64,000 bases of DNA, taken from NCBI GenBank assembly GCA_951640165.1, contig OX621264.1:5895001-5959000 (forward strand). Direction: 5' to 3'. Shown piece after piece: positions 61,571-64,000 of this stretch (its first letter is position 1; the number at the start of each line of letters is the position of its first letter). Source of the DNA: Pseudoips prasinana (taxonomy: Eukaryota > Arthropoda > Insecta > Lepidoptera > Nolidae). The position numbers were made by a program, and so were the translations under genes. The notes below the pieces were generated by a model. It was given only the letters and a program-made list of their open reading frames with translations. It made no database searches and was not told the DNA's origin.

Positions 61571-61694
61571 TTAGTTGTTCTTCTCCGCCCGTGTATTCGC
61601 GCTCCGAACCTCACACCGCCTGCGTCATTCGCTTTGGGTCTCCGCCCAGATATTTCTCTAAATCCCGAGTTTCAACCTAGGACTTCATTATTTG

Positions 61695-61935
61695 TGCCTG
61701 TAAGTGTGGTTGGTAAATGTTGCTTTGCACGCCGGAGATCGTGGGTTCGATTCCCACCCGGGACTGATATTTGTGTGCGTGAAAATGTCTGTTTGTCCTG
61801 AGTCAGGGTCTAATTATCTTTATAAGTATGTATTTACAAAAGAAAAGTAGTATATGTAGTATATCAGTTATCTGGTTTACATAGTACAAGTTCATCAGGT
61901 TTGTGAATATAGTGCTGAGATATTATAATTAAATA
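61695..61935 (+). mobile_element. SINE family A copy
   Basis: GTGGTTGGTAAATGTTGC, TGGGTTCGATTCCCACCCG and AAGTATGTATTTACAAAAG, with decayed tail. Confidence 0.75.
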
Positions 61936-61959
61936 AAACTATATATACACATAATAGTT

Positions 61960-62110
61960 ATTAAAATAGGTACAATGGGCGGTCTTATCGCTGCTGCGCT
62001 GCTGCGATTTCCTCCAGACAGACTTAAAAGGAATATAATCCAAGAATCCAAAAATAAACTGGGTAGTGAAGGTGTTTGAATTAATTTACCTTAACGTAAC
62101 TTAAGCTTAA
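61960..62110 (-). repeat. LINE 3' UTR copy (first of a pair)
   Basis: GGCGGTCTTATCGCTG, AATATAATCCAAGAATCC and GGGTAGTGAAGGTGTTTGAA. Repeated at 62385-62513, so an RTE tail (62180-62345) lies between two direct copies. Confidence 0.7.
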
Positions 62111-62179
62111 GAGAGTAAAAATATTTCTTCCACCATATAAGCTCAGTCGGTGATGTAATATCAAGCAGAGTGGCCGTAA

Positions 62180-62345
62180 GATATTCCATCATCCTCATCC
62201 TATCAGCCGAAAGAGGTCCACTGCTGGACAAAGGCCTCCCCCAAAGATCTCCACAATTGCCGGTCTTGCGCTATTCGCATCCAGCAGTTTCCAGCGACCC
62301 GCACAAGATCATCGGTCCATCTTGTAGGGGGCCAGCCAACCGGAA
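62180..62345 (-). mobile_element. RTE-type LINE 3' end
   Basis: CAGCCGAAAGAGGTCCACTG and CATCCAGCAGTTTCCAGCGA as at 35030-35345. Confidence 0.75.
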
Positions 62346-62384
62346 GACGTAAGATATTATTTTTAATAAAATATATATACTCAT

Positions 62385-62513
62385 AATATTCGTCTTATCG
62401 CTGTTGCGATTTTTTTCCAGAAAACCTTAAACAGAATATAATCCAAGAATCCAAAAATAAACTGGGTAGTGAAGGTGTTTGAATTAATTCATCTTAACCT
62501 AAGCTTAAGCCTA
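62385..62513 (-). repeat. LINE 3' UTR copy (second of a pair)
   Basis: Direct near-identical repeat of 62020-62105. Confidence 0.7.
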
Positions 62514-62584
62514 GTATAAAAAATAGACAGTTCGGTAACTATCTACAATCGAAACGGCACACTCACACTAACATGCGCATAGAC

Positions 62585-63352
62585 AAGACCCCTATACTAT
62601 TTGCGTTATAGCATGGTGCGGGTAACAGTTTCAGTAACATTTCGTTTCACTCTTGAAAGGCGCAGCGATTTACAAATTATGTCTTAGTATCTCAGCTGTA
62701 CCACATTTGTTACATATTAAATAATTAATAACGGTAGTAAATTAAATTAAATGCAACCAGAATGTTCATCTCTACAAATTAAATTAAAGTGAATGAAAAA
62801 ATAAGCAAAGCGTTATGCGTATAACGTAACGTCATAGACGTATTTAGTGATGGAATGGACTGCTACGATGGGTAGTCGATATTTTTGTATAATAAAAAAC
62901 GTATTTTGTGCCATAGGTACATTTTTATTGTTAAAATGCAATATTGCCTATAATTATACAACAGAACATTAGGGTAAGGTAAAAAATGCATTTATTTAGT
63001 CTGAACTCGTATCAGATCCTGACTCTGAATTGTCACTTAATTCATCATCAGAATCTGTGACGGATATTATTAATGATGACTCTATTATATTGTCAATATG
63101 GATGTAACGATCTCAATCAAACATAATGTCCCTTTTTATTTTATTTACGACATTAGACCAGTCTTTAGGCTGAACATTGTTGATGGCCTCTTGTAGTAGG
63201 GCCAACATCTTATTTTCAACTGAATACACACAAATTTTCATAACAATATCATAGAGAACAGTAAAGTCCCCAGTAATGTGGTACTTATAGATGTCAACCT
63301 CAAATAAGCAACTGTCACCCGCACCATGCTACAACGCAAAAAGTATAAGCGG
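62585..63352. mobile_element. TIR element with decayed acidic ORF
   Basis: Inverted ends around CGTTATAGCATGGTGCGGGT (62603) and its near complement ACCCGCACCATGCTACAACG (about 63317-63336). It encloses the broken ORF listed separately. Superfamily unknown. Confidence 0.55.
62996..63310 (-). pseudogene. Decayed ORF with acidic C-terminus
   Basis: About 104 codons with one in-frame TGA: EVDIYKYHITGDFTVLYDIV, QEAINNVQPKDWSNVVNKI, then after the stop YIHIDNIIESSLII and DSDDELSDNSESGSD before the final stop. It looks like the end of a transposon-encoded protein. Family not recognised. Confidence 0.5.
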
Positions 63353-63614
63353 TTGTCGCGGTGCTGTCAGTATTGAGTGCCGCGTCAAAACGAGTGGTCA
63401 CGTATAAGTTCATCTCCGCAATCATTTTAAAAATCCACGTGCGTATTGCTTAGTATACGGCTGTTTGAACTCAGCTTATCATTATTTTAACCGTCCTGCT
63501 GATTTATAAAACAAATACGTTTTATTACAAGATACTAAATAAAGAAAAAAAAATTTTTATTGCTAACATTAAAAGATACAATTTACATACAAATACATAT
63601 ACGTATGTCGATAT

Positions 63615-63960
63615 TTAAAAAATCCGACTAAGTGCGAGTCGGACTCGCCCATGAAGGGTTCCGTAGCAGAAAGTATTTCAGTTGATTAAATGAAAGCAAA
63701 TTGCGGTTTACGATTTATGATGTATAAAAAAAAACTACTTGCTAGATCTCGTTCAAACCAATATTCGTTGTTAGTTTGCATGGTGATGTACATTATATAT
63801 ATTTTTTAGTTTTATCATTCTCTTATTTTAGAAGTTACAGAAGGGGGGGGGGGGGGGGGCAATCATTTACCACTTTGGAAGTGTCTCTCGCGCAAACTAA
63901 TCAGTTTAGAAAAAAATTCTTTTCAGTTCTTTTTTTTACCTATGTACCACACTTTGTTGC
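63615..63960. mobile_element. GAAGGGTTCCGTA-type dispersed element, 5' copy
   Basis: CTAAGTGCGAGTCGGACTCG and GGGTTCCGTAGCAG as at 45212. Includes a run of about 16 G at 63843-63859. Confidence 0.7.
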
Positions 63961-64000
63961 ACCATCCCCGGCATTTTTACACATTTAAATCCTATCCAAC

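Overview
This is a gene-poor, AT-rich, repeat-saturated piece of a eukaryotic genome. The repeat families point to a moth or butterfly (Lepidoptera): tRNA-headed SINEs ending in ATT repeats, short TC...CTAG Helitron-like elements with a CCCGCGG hairpin, RTE/CR1/jockey-type LINEs, mariners and many MITEs. Nothing looks bacterial or organellar, and almost every open reading frame is either an exon or a transposon.

One host gene is recognised with confidence: the ESCRT-III-related protein CHMP7, on the minus strand from the ATG at 37185 to the stop at 7764. I resolved 11 coding exons with GT/AG borders (36914-37185, 30920-31139, 24020-24194, 21801-21967, 17997-18133, 16268-16355, 15053-15197, 12769-12924, 10722-10901, 10019-10160, 7764-7962). 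All ten junctions keep phase and give a 626-residue protein. The N-terminal winged-helix region, the SNF7 helices and the acidic tail are typical of the family. Exons 9-10 add an unusual insert of about 108 residues, and exon 11 ends in a textbook MIM1 motif. A possible divergent plus-strand gene (first-exon-like donor at 37876, an isolated 93-nt exon at 44607-44699) is weaker.

The introns and both flanks are layered mobile DNA. Downstream of the gene (1-7500) are LINE and SINE tails, several MITEs, a hAT with an 8-bp target duplication (4773-5146) and a terminal-inverted-repeat element (5187-5894) that carries a copy of the CHMP7 last exon. Intron 4 holds a three-layer nest: a hAT (18245-20103) hit by an RTE LINE and a poly(A) retroposon. 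Intron 2 holds a near-complete 5-kb LINE with two open ORFs (24451-29403) inserted in an older repeat whose empty form is also in the window. Intron 1 holds a decayed jockey-like LINE, a long hairpin (34261-34708) and a Penelope-like remnant.

Upstream of the gene (37.3-64 kb) are a TAA-flanked element of 1.4 kb, 5S-rRNA-like SINEs, two mariner-type transposons with uninterrupted transposases (DD41D with about 430-bp inverted repeats, 51817-54226; DD34D, 54830-56111), a probable solo LTR and further SINEs, Helitrons and foldback elements. A recurrent oddity across the window is a set of short, nearly perfect snap-back palindromes. In two cases a sister repeat copy shows that the palindrome arose by inverted duplication, as expected from template switching.
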